The notes under the pieces are model-generated. The model searched no databases. It worked only from the letters and a program-made list of their open reading frames with translations, and was not told the origin of the DNA. From assembly GCF_020379485.1 (NCBI RefSeq), contig NC_063445.1, positions 57,375,422-57,439,421 of the forward strand: a stretch of 64,000 bases of DNA, in the 5' to 3' direction. The position numbers and the translations under genes are program-made. Positions 22,104-34,509 of this stretch are shown here, in pieces; position 1 is the stretch's first letter, and the number at the start of each line of letters is the position of its first letter. The stretch is from Brassica napus. Taxonomy: Eukaryota; Streptophyta; Magnoliopsida; Brassicales; Brassicaceae.

Positions 22104-23419
22104 ATGGGAAGAGCACCGTGTTGTGACAAGGCTAACGTGAAGAAAGGGCCTTGGTCTCCTGAAGAAGATGCAAAGCTCAAAGATTACATCGAGAGTAGTG
22201 GCACAGGAGGCAACTGGATCGCTTTGCCTCAGAAGATTGGTATATAATTATGATTTAAAATAGTTTGAGACGGTTTGAATATTCTATAGCAAATAGAACT
22301 TTCGTGTACATATTTTCGCGTTGATATTTTGTATATATTTTATATGTACATGTATATAGGTCTAAGGAGATGTGGGAAGAGTTGCAGACTAAGGTGGCTT
22401 AACTATTTGAGACCTAACATCAAACATGGTGGCTTCTCTGAGGAAGAGGACAACATCATTTGTAACCTCTATGTTACTATTGGTAGCAGGTACTATACTC
22501 TACTTGGGTCAAGATTATTAATTAAAGAATTAGAGAACCATTATGTTTATATGTTCAATGGTTTTTTTTTAAAAGGTGGTCTATAATTGCTGCACAATTG
22601 CCTGGAAGAACAGACAACGATATCAAGAACTATTGGAACACGAGGCTGAAGAAGAAGCTTCTTAACAAACAAAGAAAAGAGTTCCAAGAAGCTCGGATGA
22701 AGCAAGAGATGGTGATGATGAAACGACAGCAACAAGGACAATGCCAAAGTAATGGTAGTACGGATCTTTATCTGAACAACATGTTTGGATCATCACCATG
22801 GCCATTACTGCCTCAGCTTCCTCCTCCTCATTGTCAAGTACCTCTTGTGATGATGGAACCAACAAGCTGCAATTACTACCAACCGACACCGTCTTGCGCA
22901 TTAGAACAAAAGCCATTGATCCCACTCAAGAACATGGTCAAGATTGAAGAAGAACCGGAGAGATCAAACCCTGATCATCATTATCCGGAAGACTCAATGA
23001 CAAACTCTTATGATCTTTCCTTTTCTCAGCTTTTGTTAGATCCTAATTACTACCTGGAATCAGGAGGAGGAGAAGGAGAGTTTGCTCTCATGAGTAGCAG
23101 TACGAACTCTCCATTACCAAACACAAGTGGTGATCACCATCAACATCAAAAAGAGATTACTCAATGGTTTGGGAGTAGTAATTTTCAAACAGAAGCTATC
23201 AATGATGTGTTCTTAAACAACAACAACTTAGCGAATTTTGAGACCAACGACGAGAACGCAAAACTATATGCAAACTCATCAGTAACCGGAGCTGGAGCAG
23301 CGTTTGCCGGAGGAACGACGAGTACATCGGCTGATCAAAGCACAATAAGTTGGGAGGACATAACCTCTCTTGTTAACTCCGATGATGCAAGTTACTTCAA
23401 TGGGCCAAATCATGTGTAA
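22104..23419 (+). CDS. MYB68: R2R3-MYB transcription factor, MYB68-like
   Basis: Three exons, 22104-22239, 22360-22489 and 22576-23419, with phase-1 and phase-2 introns at the two classic R2R3-MYB positions; 369 aa. The ATG precedes the family start MGRAPCCDK. The frame extends upstream only through a TTG, not an ATG. The R2 repeat is about residues 14-64 and R3 about 67-116, with the spaced tryptophans and [18 protein letters not shown] at the end of R3. The C-terminal part is Gln-, Asn- and Ser-rich and closes with [11 protein letters not shown] and a short tail. This resembles Arabidopsis MYB68, a root-expressed regulator, more than its paralogue MYB87, whose C-terminus differs. It acts in the nucleus as a DNA-binding regulator. 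No sign of disruption. Confidence 0.93.
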
Positions 23420-23808
23420 TTTTTTCTGCAAAATTTTATTTTTACTTATATATATAAAGAGGTTTTTGTATAAGTATATATGACATAAGAGAGTGGTAAA
23501 AAAAATCACATGGATTGAGATTAATATTCTCATATTTGTGTATTTTAGCTTCAACTTAGCTTTATTCACGAAGAACAATATATATGATCTTTTGAGTTTT
23601 TCTTTTTGATTAATGCTTTTATAAATTTGAAAGAGATTCTACCTTTTAGCTTCTTCCTTTTTCCCTAATTAATTAGGTCTTTCGAAAATCTAAAAATATT
23701 TTCAAATTACAATACATCTGACACATATAAGAAGAAAGAAACAGCTATGAATATAAATTTGAGAGCCTAAAAGAGGATTGTCTTTTAAACGCACCAACGT
23801 ACATCCAT

Positions 23809-23857
23809 CAATATAAAAGTTTTTTTTTTTTTTTTTTGATCAAACAATATAAAAGTT
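23809..23857 (-). mobile_element. Tail micro-insertion matching the 20 kb retroposon
   Basis: CAATATAAAAGTT (13 bp) at 23809-23821 and 23845-23857 flanks an insert reading TTTGATC(A)16 on the - strand. That is the same 3' end as the full-length retroposon at 20130-21352 (GGTTTGATC(A)n). Confidence 0.7.
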
Positions 23858-24356
23858 CTTATTTTTAAAAGATAACACTGTTAATCATCTTATATATACG
23901 ACATGGTCGTGTGTATAATACACATGAATTGTTAGGTGCCTATAGTATTCATAAAGAATCCAAGGGTGATTTCGTGTTTCCTATTCAACTCCACTGGAGT
24001 ATATAACCATGCGTGTAGATATGCATGATTATGATACATTTGTCGATATTTATAACAGTAAAAACATTCATGACAGTCAAATTTGCTAAATCAGGTCATA
24101 TATAACAATCCAAATTTTATTGTTTTATAAATTAAATCACCAATGACTTCGAATACTTTCAACAGTTGAATATTATTACTGAGGTATTTGTTATTTTATT
24201 CTGTCATTAAGCAGCTTATTTCTGTAAATGCGTTTTGTACGTAGTTGAATAATCATTTACATATTTAATTAAAAAGGATGCAGCAATATGGACACGTACA
24301 TGGTCGGATCTATATGGCTTCGTCTGATAAGAGATACTATGACAAACACTCAAATA

Positions 24357-24402
24357 CACATATGCAAGTGTGTGTATACACATATGCAAGTGTGTGTATG
24401 CA
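24357..24402 (+). repeat. Two-copy CACATATGCAAGTGTGTGTAT repeat
   Basis: A unit of about 21 bp repeated twice in tandem, with partly self-complementary CATATG and TGCA words. Confidence 0.6.
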
Positions 24403-24457
24403 CAACTATACATGTTCATTTTTCTCAAAATAATAGATGTTAGTTGTCATTTATTTT

Positions 24458-24459
<2 letters not shown>

Positions 24460-24489
<30 letters not shown>
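24460..24489. repeat. (AT)n microsatellite
   Basis: Fifteen uninterrupted AT units. Confidence 0.9.
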
Positions 24490-24492
<3 letters not shown>

Positions 24493-25688
24493 TATGTGTT
24501 TGTGTTGGAAACAACCATTATTGTGTAAGAATGATTAAAAATATACTGTTAATTAATAAAGAACGAATAAATAAACATATGTTTCAAAAAAGAAAATCTA
24601 ACAATGTAGAAGAGTTTTTTTGTGATAACAAAATGAAGAGGAGTTGTCTTACCAATTCAACGAAAGAGTACGTACAGCTTCGAAACTCTCTTTCTAGTCA
24701 GTTTGGTTTTCAAGATCACAAAATCAAATGATGTCATTCAAAATTCTCTTTCTCTGATCGAGTTTGGCACATATCTTTGCCCATTCAAACCTCCAAACAA
24801 AATCATGTTCACTTGCACTTGCACCCTTTTTTTTGGTAAAAGATTTTTTGCACCTATTTTTATCTCGAGTGAACAATACAATGTTATATCTTTATATCTA
24901 CCAAATTGAAAACAATATACATATACACATATAATATATATTAAACAAAATTATGATAATCTATAGTATTAATTTAATATTTGTATATTTCTATTCTCTC
25001 TATTCAATACTATTAAAATTTAGATTTTATATAAATTGAAAACTATATTTTTTAAATTTTTATTGATATAATACATTGTGTTTTTTTTTAAGAACAGAAG
25101 CGTGATTCCAAAACAGAATCGTAAGTTTCAAACGTGTTTTTAAAGATAATATTTTAGAAACGTTTTGGAAGCGAGATTCCGTAAGTTTTGACAAGGTTTC
25201 GATTCCGATTCCGATCCCGAATCAGGAAACGGACGTCCGATGAAGCTTCCATGCAAACGTAGTTAACTACACACAGGGAAAACGGTAATGATATGACGAC
25301 CTGAGACAATATATATCTAACAGTCCACTACGTTTTAAATCTTTAAATCTTTTGCTAGAAAATGACATATTATCTATGGTTTATACTTATTCAACCGTGC
25401 CTGATCGATTACTACTATACGTAAATAAATAATAGTTCAGAGGAAAGATTATTGTTTATTTCGTTTTTGTATATACATACACGTAAGGACAACAGAATAA
25501 AAGTATGTTCTTTGTTTTAAAAAAAAAAGCCTGTTTCCAAGAAATATAATTGAAAAATTAGTCTCTGAAAGACAAGTCATTTTGCATGTTTCCAAACATT
25601 CTCTACAAACAGAAAACCGACAAAACTTATGGAATTATCCGCATCTAATTAATACTTAACTTAAATCAAATTATGATAAAATTATTTA

Positions 25689-26411
25689 GGGGGTTATTGG
25701 TAGTTAAATTTCGAAGGAGTTATAAAATTTAGAGATTCTATTGTTATTGGTTTATGTATTTTTACAATTTTGTTAGAATCTTTTGTTATTGGTTTATGGA
25801 CTTTTAAATTCTATATAAAATTCTTTGTTATTCAAAAAGTTTAATTTTTATTGATTTTTTAATTATCGTAAACCATCTTGTTATTGAGACATAAAATCTC
25901 TCTAGTTTTACTCATAACACTCAACTTTATAAATATCATCTATATTCATAAGATTCTTAGAATCTATGTAACAAAAAACACAAATCTACAAACACAAAAA
26001 GTTGTGTATTACATTTTTGTTGTCATGTGAAAGATAATTGTAAAAAGAAATTTAAAGATAAAAAAATTATTAAAGATAACATAATCAAGAATCATGAAAA
26101 TATCATAGGTTGACCTTATAAAACTTTAAACAAAAATCAAACAAGACATATTCAAATATTAAAAAATAATAAAAAAAAAATTTAACATCAAATAACTATA
26201 TTTCTTGAAATAAAAAAAAAATTAAGTATTTTTATTGAAAGATAAATCTGGAAAAAAAAACATATACGTAAATTCATGCTATTCAATCATAATCAATGAC
26301 AATTTATACAATACATATGACAAGAAGTCATCAAATCTACTTAACTCTTAAAAATCTTTGAACTTTAAAAATTTTCAGATTCCACGCGAATTCCATATCC
26401 AATAGGCCCCC
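25689..26411. mobile_element. PIF/Harbinger-type MITE with TTA duplication
   Basis: Starts GGGGGTTATTGGTAG and ends ATATCCAATAGGCCCCC, imperfect inverted repeats. The 723 bp element is flanked on both sides by TTA (25686-25688 and 26412-26414). The interior is AT-rich with repeated TTGTTATTGG words and no coding capacity. Confidence 0.75.
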
Positions 26412-27223
26412 TTAGTTAAATAGTCGTAATCTAGGGGGAAATTGAGGAGATTCTAGAGATAGTGATGCAGATTATGTATGTAAGCATTTGCATTAGTGGA
26501 TGGCAAGACGTGTCATATCCATGTACGTGTATGCTATATTCTTAGCCATATAACTTTTTTAGTTGTATTAAATCATTCCTCATCTACCTACAAAACGCCA
26601 TACCATAAAAAGTAAATTGACAAAAAATAATATGAAATGATTAATAAACCATAGCATATTTTTATCCTTATTGTTTAAAAAGTATATGAAAAAGGAAGAC
26701 GGAATAATTATCGTTGAGAGGAATTCAAGTAACAAAACAATATACGAACGAGGGAGAGACTATTGATTCATGAGTATACGACTCACTTATGATTTATATT
26801 AAATCCATTGATTAGCGGTACATTCTGTCAAACCTTTAGACGATAAGTAAAACAAAACCATATGAAACCTTGATTAGCTTCGCGACAATTCGCCCCGCGA
26901 CGACCTTGTTGTATATTTTTAAGCTTCTTATATATTTGTTTAACCATTAATATTGGAAGATTGTCAAAAAAGAACCAACGTTCTTAATATTTTGATAAAT
27001 GCATATAATGCAGCTGATGCTGACACTCACTAACACGTTAACATTATTCACCCTGATTTTTTTCCTTTCATAATGTCAATGATCATCATCTTTTCAACTT
27101 TGTGGCTCTGTTTTCTGTCCGTTTTAAAAGTTAGGAATTTTGTTTTTATTAACATAAAATAATGAGATGTATTGTGAAAATGGGAGTAATGTCGCGTCGT
27201 CTGATTGTTTTCTGCGTCCTCTT

Positions 27224-27482
27224 AGACCATGATTATCCCTAAAACCACTAAAAATTTCTTAGATTTTTTTTATTTAATTTTATTTTGTCTGATTAAAAAA
27301 AAAATTAAAAAACGCATTAATTGCGGATCGCCACGTGTCGGTGAAATCCGCTAAGAGTGCAAGAAATAGATCAAAGTCTGTCCTTATTTGATGCTTTTGT
27401 GACCGATTCTTATCTTTCTATAGGGTCCACACAATATTTTTTCTCTAAAAACCCCTTTAAAAACCTGCCATAATCCTGCCCT
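27224..27482. mobile_element. MITE related to the one at 15.4 kb
   Basis: Starts AGACCATGATTATCCC and ends with the loosely complementary ATAATCCTGCCCT. Its interior carries GCGGATCGCCACGTGTCGG, similar to GGACCGCCACGTAGTCG in the 15367-15649 element. Boundaries are approximate. Confidence 0.55.
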
Positions 27483-27707
27483 TAGCTTTTTATCAATTAA
27501 TTTATATTATATTTTTTTTGTCAATATATGGAAACATATAAGTTTTGTCTATTTCTTGTTATCTGCTTATGGAGAAACATATAGATACTGGTAAATTTCC
27601 GCTACTTTAAATAAAATAATGAGAAAATTTTCCACTTGACCATTAAAAATATATTATATATTTCTTCCACTAATTATTTAGCATATCTTTCTTACCATTT
27701 TTTTCTA

Positions 27708-27751
27708 ATAAAACCAGATTTTTTTTTTTTTTGTTCAACATAAAACCAGAT
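27708..27751 (-). mobile_element. Retroposon-tail micro-insertion
   Basis: ATAAAACCAGAT (12 bp) at 27708-27719 and 27740-27751 flanks an insert reading GTTGAAC(A)13 on the - strand. Confidence 0.65.
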
Positions 27752-28397
27752 CAAAATATCCCCCACTTACCTTTTAATCAAACCCTCCTTCGATCAAAAA
27801 CTATTAAGGCCCAATAACCCATGTAATGGGAAACATATAAGCCCATTATAAGATATGAACAATATGTTTCTCGTAAGGTCCACAAAGGCAGTGACTTAGC
27901 AGAGATACTCAAGTGGTGGCTTTGAATTTGAGAATTAAGCATCATCATGTCATTAAATTACTTAGATTGAAAGGCATGAAGAGCCGACTAATTTTATTAT
28001 CTTTGGAAGAACAATACACAACAAGTCAAGTAATAAAAATAAATTTAAAAGAGAGATTAATTTTAACAATGTTCAAAAAGATGGGAAGAGGAGGATGAAC
28101 GTTGATAAACTCCATGAGCATTAATCAGTAGACTTTATATTATAATTCATGCCGGTGCATCTAAGCTAAAGAGACGAATCTTTGTGCGATTTAATTCTTG
28201 CTTTTTAAGTAACAAATGTGCGATGAATCTTTCTTAATCGTGCACATATTAAGTGGATGTATAAACGAAGCACAACATTAATCAAAGTTCTACTGTTATT
28301 AAAATATAATAAAAATAAAATATGCTCTTTAATAAAAAAAGTTAAAGTGACTTCCCGATTCATAAGCTTTGCATCAAGTACGAGAAAGGCTAACGTG

Positions 28398-28449
28398 ACC
28401 CACATACCATATATATATTATTTTTTTGAACAACACCCACATACCATAT
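28398..28449 (-). mobile_element. Retroposon-tail micro-insertion
   Basis: ACCCACATACCATAT (15 bp) at 28398-28412 and 28435-28449 flanks 22 bp containing GTTGTTC(A)7 on the - strand. The extra TATAT next to the repeat makes the boundary less exact. Confidence 0.55.
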
Positions 28450-28802
28450 TAGAGCTTAAAATATATGAAGTTTTAGTTCATTTTTCACTATGTTTATGTA
28501 TGCATCAAGTACGTGTGTGTGATGTAAGTAGCAATTCCATGCGTAGATGGCCTCTCATGCATATATGAAAGACATCAAACGGGGTCCACAAGTATATTTT
28601 TGTATTTAGGAATCCAAGTGATTTGTCCTATTGTTCGAAGTCAAATATGGATAAAAACTAAATCGTTACAATTCATTTTTTCTTACGCATATGAATTTGA
28701 TCAATATATATATATGTGCATGCAGGAGATGTTATAAGGTTTTGTGTCACGGCATGTGCAGTTATATGGCCTTATTCGTGAAGCCCACGTGACTCATAGC
28801 TT

Positions 28803-28845
28803 GGTTCAAACTTTTTTTTTTTTTGAACTTTATGGGTTCAAACTT
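28803..28845 (-). mobile_element. Retroposon-tail micro-insertion
   Basis: GGTTCAAACTT (11 bp) at 28803-28813 and 28835-28845 flanks CATAAAGTTC(A)11 on the - strand. Confidence 0.6.
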
Positions 28846-29159
28846 GACATGTTTTTTCCGGTTTATTTGCCAACTAACCATGTTTTGAGTACAAATTAGG
28901 TGAATGTCATTGATTTTGACATAATGTAATTTATGACATTTACACCATAAAGTGTCTGGTTTTATCCTTCTTCTTTACAGGTACCGAGTAAATGTGTTGG
29001 AGTGAATAAGGTGGCCAACAAATTATAAGGTCTAGAACACCTGAAAACTATTCCAAATAAAAGAAGGAAGAACCACCCACGTATACCTTTATTCATCACA
29101 TACATATGCACGAGTGTTCTATTCCATATCACCGATGTAGTATAGGATTATAACTCTAC

Positions 29160-29870
29160 TTACAACCCCTAAATATTAAACATATCCGATTCACAATCCT
29201 AGATACTAAACTTTACCTCAGTCTTACCCCAAGCCCTAAATACTAAATCCTAAACTCTAATCAGTAAACACTAAACCCAAATATAAACCATAAACTCAAA
29301 CATAAATTCAAAATCCACATAGAATAGAACAAAACAAATAACATAGTACATTGAATGAACATGATTGTATGGAAGAAGTTAATGTTGATCTTAACCATAC
29401 CCTCTCACCTTCTAAATACTAAACCCTAAACTCTAATCACTAAACTCATCCAAATATAAAATCTAAACCCAAATATAAAGTATAAACCCTAAATCCAAAC
29501 AAAATGAAATAAAATAAATAACATAGTACATATTGGTGAAATTATGAAATATCTATGATCGCAAGAAGAAGTTAATGCTGACCCCAGCCATACCCTCTCA
29601 CCTTCTAAATACTAAACCTTAAACTCTAATCACTAAACCCTTACCCAAATATAAACCCTAAACCCAATTATAAATCATAAACCCAAATAGAATGGAACAA
29701 AATAAATAACATCGTACATATTGGTGAAATTATGAAATGTATATGATTGCATGGAAGAAGTTAATGATGACCCCAACTATACCCCTTCACCTTTTAAATA
29801 CTAAACCCTAAACTCAAATCACTAAACCCTAATCCAAATATAAACCCTAAACCCAAATATCAAAATATAA
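29160..29870 (+). repeat. Telomere-motif minisatellite, about 180-190 bp unit
   Basis: Three clear copies plus a decayed fourth, with landmarks ACATAGTACA at 29341 and 29521 and ACATCGTACA at 29709. Each unit combines a GGAAGAAGTTAATG segment, a CCTCTCACCTTCTAAATAC segment and an array of (A)AACCCTAAA-like words. Those words match the plant telomere repeat and telo-box. Confidence 0.75.
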
Positions 29871-31320
29871 AAAGTTCATGTGTAATATTAAATTATATTA
29901 TGTAATATTAAACTATACAATATAGATCATAGTACAGTTTTTACAGGTTCAAAAACATGTAACGATAGTTAGAACTTAAGGAAATTACAAAATATAACAC
30001 TTTTTAGTAAATGTCAAATGAAATGGAACCTGACGAAATAGTATAGTAACATAATATATCGCATAACAAACTATGTTTTCATGTTTCGTCTTCACTCAAT
30101 GACAAATCTTGGATTGGGAAGATGGATGCACAGAGCCGTAACGCTGTCGGTCGGGGTGATGCTCCTCGCTCGTGTGATATGGAGGCAAATCGGTCCGGGT
30201 GATGCTCCTCGCCGCCTCGGCTGTAACTGCGGTGGCGCGCTGGCGGTTTTGGAAGCAGAGAAGGTTAGGATTTTGGGAGAAGTTTTTCGATCGCAAAAGA
30301 CTCCTAGAACTCAGACAGTGTTGACAATGTCGATCTAATAAGTGAATGGAAGCTTCAACTCAGCCATGACAAACCTGACGAACAAAAGCAGAACGCCAAA
30401 TTAATGGTAAGTAGTGTATGCTTATCAAACATAATATGCGGTGAAAAAAATAGCAGTGATACGGAGCATAATATAATATGTAATATTTTACATAGTTTAG
30501 TTGCTTTCGGTATAGTATGGAATAGAAACATACATGAAATGGAATAGCAATTATGTATACTTATACTACGATACTTCATGACGACTAGCTACATGGAATG
30601 GAACGATAAGACAACTACAAGATAAGATGTTCCATTTCAAACATAGTTATTAAGCTATTCCATTTGACATAGTCAATCAATATAGTTCTACCCCTCATAT
30701 GTTCCTTTCGATTCCAAACATAATTTACCCCGGAGTACTTCGCAGTAAACATATGAATCCGACAAACCGGGGAACTTAAACCCTCAATCAATTCAGGGAC
30801 CTCTCTCTACCAGATCCGACATGCAAATGAACCGTTGGGTTAGATTTAACAAATTAGATTAGGCTAGAGCTACAATATCTGCATAGGGGAAAAAAGCAGC
30901 GCAAGCATAGAATCAAAGCCAGAAAACCGAGAACTTACAGTATTGCAACATATCTCAGTCGAATCACCTATGTAAAAGAGAAGACGCTCGGGTGCTCTTT
31001 CTTGCCGATTGGATTGTAACGACGCCGGGGGCCAAGCGATTTCAGCAGCGGCTCTGCTATTCCCTTTATACCAGACTTCGCGATGTCTAAATACGGCAGA
31101 GCAGGCCAACGGTGGCTACGATGTAGAGCTAAGCGATGGGTTCGACGAGGGTGAGAAATTCGGCGACGGAGACCTTTTAGTTTTCCAAAAATTACCAAAG
31201 AAAGGTAAAAGAAGAGGTGGTGTAATTCTAATTACGCCACTAAGTAAATATGACAGTTAATAATTAGATATTTTTATTTTATTTTTCTTCAGGTTTCTCT
31301 GGTTGGCGTTAAGGACAAAA
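29871..31320. other. Accessory region with two GC-rich islands, probably transposon-derived
   Basis: GC-rich, codon-like islands at about 30110-30310 and 30990-31230 sit in AT-rich DNA. Frames of 85 and 83 codons (30081-30338, 31009-31260) exist but match nothing I know and have no shared splice logic. Together with the adjacent telo-box minisatellite this looks like the inside of a transposon that captured host sequence. I found no terminal repeats. Confidence 0.35.
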
Positions 31321-31917
31321 CAGAATTAATACATAAAAGAGAGTGTCTGTATCAAAAACCTAGGACATTTGGTTATCCCGTAAATTATGGTTTATTTTGA
31401 CGTTATAAAGGTTAATTCCTCTTTTTTTTTTCCTTTTTTTTCCTTTTTTTTTCTGGTAAACTCAAACTTGACATGTTGCATAATCTGTCTCTTATTTAGT
31501 AAATTGCCTACGCTCAACGTTTCTTGACTGTGATTCTGTGGGAAGATTTTATTCTCAAATTATTAAGTTTCATAGCATTTCATTAAGCTTTTTCTTACAT
31601 AGCAATTTTATTTGAAATTCCATTATATTTACACAAAATTTTGGAGTTAACATTCAAACAATTTAAGTAAATCACATTTAAGATCATAACGATATAGCAT
31701 TACACAAATTATATAAGATTAGTATTTAACTAATTAAGTTGACGTAGCGAATTTTTTCTTATAATATCATATTATCATTCTATTCCATGTTGCTTAATAT
31801 ATTTGCGATTAGTACTACGACCATGATAAAGACGAAATTTATTTGGTACAAAGAGTACACAAATCTCAGATTGTGAAGTTATGGTCGGTCATATGCAACT
31901 AGGACTTTTAAACACAA

Positions 31918-32729
31918 CTAAATCTCGATCCGCGCAACCGTGCAGATTTTTGTTTTCAGTTATTTTTATATAACTTTTTTTTTCAATTCTAAATTGGTAT
32001 ATAATATAATATATATGTGTATATCAATTTTTAAAATATAATATGTTTACGGTATATTTTTTTCATTGAAGAGATTTTTTCAAGCTTTCATATGTATTTG
32101 TATCTTTTTCTATATATATATTTTTGGGTTATTATTTCATTATTAAAATTGTAACTATATATATAAAGATTAATAAAATATTGTTTTATTGTCATATTCA
32201 AAGATATTGTAACATTTCACAAATTAGAAAGTTTAAGAAAATTAAATTTTTCGCTTCATAGATTTATATTATCGAGTAAATAATTAAACATTTAGTTTTT
32301 GTTTAATTTTTAAAATAAACTATATAGTTTTAAATTTGTTTTCATTGGTTTAATGTAGTAAATATTAATCATTGTTAGATAATATGATTTTTGTTATTTA
32401 AAAAAGAATCTTTATAATTTTAAAGTTAGCATCGACAAATATTTAAATAATTAACATATGGAGGTATAGTATTACAACATTAAATTATATCTATTTAATT
32501 TATATTATCTATAAATCCAATGAATCATCTATTGTTTAAATCCAATAGATCATCTATTGTTTAAATCTAATTATTGATAGCCCAATAAAAATTTCTGGTA
32601 GTCCCAAAATTTAAATGATAAGATTAGAGATTAAATGTAAATGATTTTCTAGGAAAATGTCCATTAGATCCATTTTTAAAAAAAATCACACATGGATCAA
32701 AGTTGTGACTTCTGTTTTAATAGATAAGA
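31918..32729 (-). mobile_element. Non-autonomous Helitron, 812 bp
   Basis: On the - strand it starts TCTTATCTATTAAAACAGAA after a host A. It ends with an imperfect hairpin (31928-31947, ATCTGCAC/GCGCGGAT arms) followed by TTAG and a host T. A|TC...TRAG|T plus a 3' GC hairpin is the Helitron signature, here with TTAG instead of CTAG. The interior is AT-rich without genes. Confidence 0.75.
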
Positions 32730-34458
32730 TACTCAATCAGTATTACGCATCACGGATCCTGAAATCCAACCAAATTCTCAATCTCATATCTCTCAGAGTG
32801 CATACATATGGCCATCACATTTTTAATCGAATAGTTAATTAATTCAGAGATTTTTGGGGACTCAACCACCAAGTTAATGCTCTTCACATGTAAGGATCAT
32901 TTGCCGTTACGGCCGGTATAGCCGCGTATCATGCTTAAATTAAAAAGAAATCGGTTAGTAAAGTTGTATTTATATATTTCCTAGTCTTCGTAGTACCAAC
33001 AAAGCTCATGGCATTTTCAATATTTTTAGTTTTTAGATATTATATATTCGATCTATAATAGGCTTAGCATAAATGCATAGTAACCTTGACCGGATTCCTA
33101 TATAATGATTAGCCAATTATATGACACTTTATCCTACTTTATCCCTCAGCAAATAAATTGAACAATATAAATAAAATTGTTATAATGCCTTTTCTCTTTA
33201 AATTATTGGAGCCTTTTAATCTCCAAATTTTCAAAATTATTGATTTCAGCAGCTATGATTGGAACTGTATTGTATGTTCAAATCTCTAATCATTCCAGTC
33301 ACTGGACCATGGTATTTGTTAGCATCGCTTTGAAAGTTGATCATTGTACAGGTTTTAGACAGTTGTAAAACGATCCAAATATATATTTTAATTGGAGTAA
33401 AGATTTTTACCAAAAAAAAGGAGTAAATATCGATTGTTCATCTAATCATGTTTTTTTTCTAACTACCTCATCTTATCATGTTGCTATATTATAATTTCTA
33501 ACTAGACCGTTGGTATATAACTACATAAGCGGATTACCGTTTTTAGCAACTGTATGCAAAATATCACGGAACACATTATATTGTTGAAATTATATAAATT
33601 AATATTTGATAAATTAAGAAATATAATAAATTAATAATAATAATTTAATTTTGGGTTGGACGACGGATTCAAAAATTAATAAATTTGTACGATGTAGAAA
33701 AATATAATATCAAGAGTGGTGAAATCAATAGATATTAGATAGTGATTGATAAATTTCAATCTAATCTAGATCCACATATAAAATCCGTATGGACTCCATG
33801 AACAAGCAAAAGAAGAAGAAGAAAAATCAACAATCACCTTTCGACTAATATAAATCTTTCTGGTATATAACTAGTTCTTTTTAGGGGGTAACAAAAGAAG
33901 TTCGAAAAATTAGGTTTTTATGTTTATAATCTCTTCAGAGATTAGTTAGAATAGGTTGAACTAGTATCTTCTTGGTCATTGGTATTCGAACTTGTGACCT
34001 TAACAAAAAAAAAAAGAACAGGTAATATACATCACTTAGTGTGTCTAGTTTGATTTAAGAGAAAAGTTAGATTGGTGATCATTCATTTTGGTTCAAGAAA
34101 TGCTACTCCAAGACATTACTGCGGTTAGCTAGAAGCTACTTTTCCACCCTTAATTATTGAAGATTTATGGTCAATTAATTTAATTTATTTAGTAGTTTGG
34201 CTTCATGGAACATTTTAGACAAAGAGATCAAGCCCTCTTCCTTGATACACCGAAGAGACATCACCTTTGACTCTCTTTTTTGCTTCTTCAGCTGACAAAC
34301 CATGCCCTCTTCCTTAACTAATTAAACTATTGACATTACAAATTAAGCCGCCTTGATATATGCCTTCACTAACGTCCTTAACTAACGTTAACGATCATCA
34401 TAGACTTATAGTTAAAAGGATCGGATCATGTATCACAAGCGATTCAGAAATCAATCCA
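32730..34458. other. Intergenic, no gene supported
   Basis: AT-rich DNA with one tail micro-insertion at 33394-33427. No coding signal. Confidence 0.6.
33394..33427 (+). mobile_element. Retroposon-tail micro-insertion (TTTTACC type)
   Basis: GGAGTAAA (8 bp) at 33394-33401 and 33420-33427 flanks the 18 bp GATTTTTACC(A)8. The tail is the same type as at 11042 and 51813. Confidence 0.55.
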
Positions 34459-34509
34459 AATTAAGGAAACACATATTTATGAAATCAATATATATGTGTT
34501 TCCTTAATT
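34459..34509. repeat. Perfect 18 bp inverted repeat (hairpin)
   Basis: AATTAAGGAAACACATAT at 34459-34476 pairs with ATATGTGTTTCCTTAATT at 34492-34509 across a 15 bp loop. The loop sequence ATGAAATCAATATA is repeated just downstream, where the next retroposon inserted. Confidence 0.85.

Larger units (their letters stand above)
23420..25688. other. Intergenic, no gene supported
   Basis: Begins with the MYB68-like 3' UTR and continues as AT-rich DNA with a tail micro-insertion, a short CACATATGCAAGTGTG duplication and an AT microsatellite. A possible further TTTTACC-type tail near 24818-24854 has only a 7 bp flanking repeat. Confidence 0.6.
26415..29159. other. Intergenic, no gene supported
   Basis: AT-rich DNA with a MITE (27224-27482) and three tail micro-insertions. 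A 61-codon frame at 27913-28098 has no recognisable motif and is not called. Confidence 0.6.

Noticed and set aside
24818..24854. Another TTTTACC-type tail insertion
   Set aside because: Flanking repeat is only 7 bp (TTGCACC) in repetitive context.
33860..34020. SINE-like stretch with a GTTCGAATACC B-box-like motif on the - strand
   Set aside because: No A box or flanking duplication found; the single motif is too weak.
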